Shown: positions 61,031 to 64,000 of the stretch, one piece after another
Layout: each line of letters opens with the position of its first letter
Numbering within the stretch: position 1 is the first letter of the stretch
NCBI GenBank assembly: GCA_965242855.1
Contig: OZ251509.1
Span: 2,480,001 to 2,544,000 of the forward strand
Length of the DNA stretch: 64,000 nucleotides
From: WTGU01 sp965242855
Lineage (GTDB): Bacteria > Pseudomonadota > Alphaproteobacteria > UBA828
Reading direction: 5' to 3'
Notes under the pieces: generated by a model
Seen by the model: the letters and a program-made list of their open reading frames with translations, nothing else
Databases searched by the model: none
Told to the model about the DNA's origin: nothing
Made by a program: the position numbers and the translations under genes

Positions 61031-61978
61031 CTACTCCGACCGGAACGCTTCGCGCAGGGCGGCGACGGCCTTCGCGTGGGCGCGGGCGGCGGCGTCCATG
61101 CGCGCGGTGGCGGTCCAGAAGCCGTGGATCTGGCCTTCGTATTCGACGTATTCGGTGGGCACGCCGGCGGCCGCGAGCCTCTCAGCATAGGCGCGGCCTT
61201 CGCCCACGAGCGGGTCGTGGCTCGCGGTGACGACCAGCGCCGGCGGCAGGCCGCCGAGAGCGGCGGCGCGGAGCGGCGCGGCCGCCACGTCCGCCCGCTC
61301 TTCCGCGTCGTTGAAGTAGCAATCGAAGAACCACGCCATGGCCTCGGTCGTGAGAACGTAGCCCTCGCCGAAGGCCCTGTAGGAGTCCCCGTCCAGGCGG
61401 GTGTCGGTGACGGGATAGACCAGCAGCTGGAAGACGAGCGGCGGCCCGCCCTCGCGCCGGGCCCGCTGCGCCGTCACGGCGGCGAGGCAGCCGCCTGCGG
61501 AATCGCCGCCCACCGCGACGCGCGCCCGGTCGCCGCCGATGCGGGCGCAATTGTCGGCGACCCAGAGCAGCGACGCCCAGGCGTCGTCGGTCGGCTTGGG
61601 GAACTTGTTCTCGGGCGCCTTGCGGTAATCCACGGCGACGACGATGCACCCGGCGCCCTTGCACAACGCGCGGCACACGTTGTCGTGGGTGTCGATGCTC
61701 AGCACGACGTAGCCGCTGCCGTGGAAATTGACGTAGACCGGGAGGGGAACCGCCGGGTCCGCGCCTTCCGGCCAGTAGAGCCGGAGCGGGATCGGCCCGT
61801 GCGGCCCGGCGACGGCGCGGTCTTCGACCCGCCCGACCTCAGGCCCCGGCGCCTGGAGCGCCATGACCTGCTCATGGAAGCCCGCCCGCACCTTGGCGAG
61901 CGGCAACGCCGCGAGCGGCGGCTTCTCCGCCGCGTTCATCTCGTCGACGTATTCCCGAACCTGCGGATGCAAATCCAT
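61031..61978 (-). CDS. Alpha/beta hydrolase, HSL-like esterase
   Basis: A 315-residue hydrolase. The oxyanion-hole motif is HGSGYVVLSID, where HSL-family members usually read HGGG; the nucleophile is in GDSAGGCLAA; the Asp is in VVTASHDPLVGEG and the His in GQIHGFW. The N terminus (MDLHPQVREYVDEMNAAEKPPL) is the usual cap start. The HGSG variation may alter activity. It ends 14 bases from radC, convergent. Confidence 0.88.
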   Translation of the reverse strand: MDLHPQVREYVDEMNAAEKPPLAALPLAKVRAGFHEQVMALQAPGPEVGRVEDRAVAGPHGPIPLRLYWPEGADPAVPLPVYVNFHGSGYVVLSIDTHDNVCRALCKGAGCIVVAVDYRKAPENKFPKPTDDAWASLLWVADNCARIGGDRARVAVGGDSAGGCLAAVTAQRARREGGPPLVFQLLVYPVTDTRLDGDSYRAFGEGYVLTTEAMAWFFDCYFNDAEERADVAAAPLRAAALGGLPPALVVTASHDPLVGEGRAYAERLAAAGVPTEYVEYEGQIHGFWTATARMDAAARAHAKAVAALREAFRSE

Positions 61979-62033
61979 CCCCCATCCTATCGCATACGGC
62001 GCGCGCCCGCGCGGGGCGCGAAAACATCTGACA

Positions 62034-62244
62034 TGGATTCCCGCTTTCGCGGGAATGACGGGGGAGGAGGTAGGAGCGACGGGGAAGGAGGCGGGAAGGA
62101 CGGGGAAGGAGGCGCCGCGTCTCCTCGCGTCGATGGCCTTCCTCGGACCGCCATTCCCCGCTTTCGCGGCGGCAGGCTCCGCGGGCGCGGGCCGTCGTCA
62201 TTCCCGCCCTCTACATCCGTCATTCCCGCGCAAGCGGGAATCCA
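62034..62244. repeat. Inverted-repeat element with paired hairpin ends (BIME-like)
   Basis: The left end TGGATTCCCGCTTTCGCGGG (62034 on, 27 bp in all) matches the reverse complement of the right end (62218-62244) at 26 of 27 bases. Each end is itself a palindrome (ATTCCCGCxxxxGCGGGAAT), as in REP pairs. Inside, GACGGGGAAGGAGGCG occurs twice (near 62078 and 62099), and a third GTCATTCCCGC copy is at 62197. No gene is seen between 61979 and 62337. Confidence 0.8.
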
Positions 62245-62337
62245 GGCGGCGCCCCGGTTTGCAACCGTCCTGGTTTGCAACATGGCGCTTCGGGCGTGGC
62301 GGGGGTATGGAACGGGCTCCCTCCCGCCGGAGCGCGC

Positions 62338-64000
62338 ATGGAGAACCTTTCCCGCGGCGGCCTGTTCGCCGACGACTTCCTGTGCGGCACCATCGCCGAA
62401 TCGGCGGATTGGCAGGCGCTCGACGACGCGGCGCTCGACTCCCTCGAACGCGACCTCGGCGCGCTCCTCGCGTGCTTCCCCATCGAGGGCGCGCCCAACG
62501 AGAGCCAGACCGAGGACGACCTGATCTGGCCCGTGCTCGCCTGCCTCGGCTGGACGCAGAGCCTGCGGCAGCAGAACCTGAGCGCCCGCGGCCGCGCCGA
62601 CGTGCCGGACGGCCTGCTGTTCGCCGACGAAGAGGCGAAGGCCCGCGCCAACGCCCTGCCCGAGGAGTGGAAGCGCTACGGGCTGGGCGCGGCGCTGGTC
62701 GAATCCAAGCGCTGGCGGCGCCCGCTCGACCGCCGCTCGGACAGGCGCGGCGAGGAGACCGCGCCCTCGACCCAGATGCTCCGCTACCTGCGGCGGGTGG
62801 AGGACCTGACGGAAGGCAGCCTGCGCTGGGGCATCCTCACCAACGGCGCCTGCTGGCGGCTCTACTGGCAAGGCGCGCGCTCCGTCTCCGAGCAGTTCTT
62901 CGAGCTCGATCTGGCGGCGCTCTTCGATCTGCCGGGCGCGCCGGGCGCGGTCGGCGACCTGCTCGCCCCCGCGCCGGAGGACCGCCGCCACTGGCTCAAG
63001 GTCTTCGCGCTGGTGTTCCGGCGCGCGGCCTTCCTGCCCGGCGCAGAAAGGCCGGCGAGCTTCCACCTTTACGCCATCGACGAAGGCCGCTTCCACGAGG
63101 AGCGCGTCGCCGGCGATCTCTCCGCCAAGGTGTTCGAGCGGGTCTTCCCGCAGCTCGCCCGCGCCATCGCCGCCGCCGCGCCGGACGCGCCGCTGGCGGA
63201 GGTGCGCGAGGCCGCGCTGATCCTGCTCTACCGCCTGCTCTTCATCCTCTACGCCGAGGACCGCGACCTGCTGCCCGTCCGCGACAGGCGCTACGACGAT
63301 TACGCCCTGCGCGAGAAGGTGCGCGGCGACGTCGGGCGGCGCATGGACGAGGGCGACGTCTTCTCCGAGAGCGCCGCCCGCTACTGGTCGGCGGTCGACG
63401 ATCTCTGCCGGGCCATCGACGCCGGCGACCCCTCCATCGGCCTGCCGCCCTACAACGGCGGCCTGTTCGACCGGGCCCGCACGCCGCTGCTCGGCCGCGT
63501 CCGGCTGGGCGATGCGGTCATGGCCGACGTCATCGACGCGCTCTCCTTCGAACGGACGGCGGACGGGCGCCGCAAGTACATCAACTACCGCGATCTCGGC
63601 GTCCGCCAGCTGGGCTCCGTTTACGAACGCCTGCTGGAGCGCGCGCTGGCGGCGGAGGGCGAAGGCGTCGTCGTCCGCCCCGACGTCTTCGCGCGCAAGG
63701 AGTCCGGCAGCTACTACACGCCGGACGATCTGGTCGGCCTGATCCTCGAGGAGACGCTGGGGCCGCTCGCCGCCGCGCCCATGGAGGCGTTCCGCGCCCG
63801 CGCCGAGACGCTGGCGAAGGATCGGCGCGACGCCGCGCCTCGCATCGCCGAATTGCGCAAGATCGATCCGGCCGAACGCCTGCTGGCGCTCAAGGTCTGC
63901 GACCCGGCCATGGGCTCCGGGCATTTCCTGGTCAACCTGGTGGACCGGCTCGCCGACCGGACCATCGCCGCCATGGCCGAAGCGGAGGCGGCGGTCGACT
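62338..64000 (+). CDS. Type IIG-like restriction-modification / N6-adenine DNA methylase (3' end cut off)
   Basis: The frame runs from ATG 62338 (GGAG 7 bases before) open to the window edge, giving 554 residues. The N-terminal part has ESQTEDDLIWPVLACLGW and ADVPDGLLF...ALVESKRW, matching a PD-(D/E)xK nuclease core (D...E-x-K). It then has SYYTPDDLVGLI and methyltransferase motif I as CDPAMGSGHFLVNLVDRL. This is the layout of Eco57I-like type IIG enzymes. The catalytic NPPY motif and target-recognition domain lie beyond the window. A BREX-like PglX role cannot be excluded from the part seen. Confidence 0.85.
   Translation, partial: MENLSRGGLFADDFLCGTIAESADWQALDDAALDSLERDLGALLACFPIEGAPNESQTEDDLIWPVLACLGWTQSLRQQNLSARGRADVPDGLLFADEEAKARANALPEEWKRYGLGAALVESKRWRRPLDRRSDRRGEETAPSTQMLRYLRRVEDLTEGSLRWGILTNGACWRLYWQGARSVSEQFFELDLAALFDLPGAPGAVGDLLAPAPEDRRHWLKVFALVFRRAAFLPGAERPASFHLYAIDEGRFHEERVAGDLSAKVFERVFPQLARAIAAAAPDAPLAEVREAALILLYRLLFILYAEDRDLLPVRDRRYDDYALREKVRGDVGRRMDEGDVFSESAARYWSAVDDLCRAIDAGDPSIGLPPYNGGLFDRARTPLLGRVRLGDAVMADVIDALSFERTADGRRKYINYRDLGVRQLGSVYERLLERALAAEGEGVVVRPDVFARKESGSYYTPDDLVGLILEETLGPLAAAPMEAFRARAETLAKDRRDAAPRIAELRKIDPAERLLALKVCDPAMGSGHFLVNLVDRLADRTIAAMAEAEAAVD

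Noticed and set aside
61987..63924. A 645-codon open frame on the minus strand
   Set aside because: It is opposite the restriction-modification gene, whose frame has nuclease and methyltransferase motifs; the antisense translation has none.

Overview
The window is about 64 kb of high-GC, tightly packed DNA from a Gram-negative bacterium, most likely an alphaproteobacterium (Rhodospirillales-like). The evidence is the gene order yebC-ruvCAB-ybgC-tolQRAB-pal-ybgF-tilS-ftsH-folP-glmM, a hopanoid locus fused to MEP-pathway genes, and many 4-bp start/stop overlaps. An exact taxon cannot be named from the sequence alone.

Layout. 1-2.9 kb: putrescine import (potH, cut by the window edge, and potI) converging on puuB. 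3-3.5 kb: repeat-rich spacer. 3.5-7.6 kb: accessory island with a TbpB-like surface lipoprotein, a Slam-type outer-membrane translocator, a RelE-type toxin-antitoxin pair between 90-bp direct repeats, and a promoter followed by a strongly self-complementary 130-nt RNA ahead of the lipoprotein gene. 7.7-10.5 kb: GNAT-cutA-pxpB-pxpC operon. 10.5-20 kb: isoprenoid/hopanoid region (ispH, hpnH, hpnG, shc, dxs, hpnA) with a CDP-alcohol phosphatidyltransferase and a divergent nucleotidyltransferase. 20.3-24.6 kb: operon of five lipoprotein or secreted envelope genes (LpoB, COG3014-like, YcfL-like, CsgG/LpoB-like, glycine-zipper), whose first gene has its 5' end disrupted at a 12-G tract. 24.9-26.4 kb: coq7, dsbB, MaoC-like. 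26.4-29 kb: ada-like gene followed by two translationally coupled, lower-GC genes with PD-(D/E)xK-like motifs. 29-44.5 kb: the conserved chromosomal block from thiD back to yebC. 44.7-49.3 kb: small-metabolism genes (methyltransferase, racemase-like, epimerase, DksA-like, PhzF, PPOX). 49.4-57.5 kb: coenzyme F420 region (LLM oxidoreductase, PPOX, cofE, cofD, PPOX) and a fused four-domain ABC exporter. 57.6-61 kb: tRNA-Leu(UAA), cinA, sfsA, map, radC. 61-64 kb: an esterase-like hydrolase, an inverted-repeat element, and a type IIG-like restriction-modification gene running off the end.

How genes work together. ispH and dxs supply isoprenoid precursors; Shc cyclises squalene to hopene; HpnH adds adenosyl and HpnG removes adenine to give ribosylhopane; HpnA is the associated epimerase. 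The Slam gene and the surface lipoprotein form a likely substrate-translocator pair. CofD and CofE make F420 (the other Cof enzymes are not here), which the LLM and PPOX proteins may use.

Most notable observations: the structured RNA placed exactly at the +1 of a good promoter upstream of the surface-lipoprotein gene; the duplicated Slam 5' end bracketing the toxin-antitoxin module; the ada-linked pair of PD-(D/E)xK-like genes; and the lpoB reading frame that lacks a start codon and would regain one if its homopolymer were one base longer.
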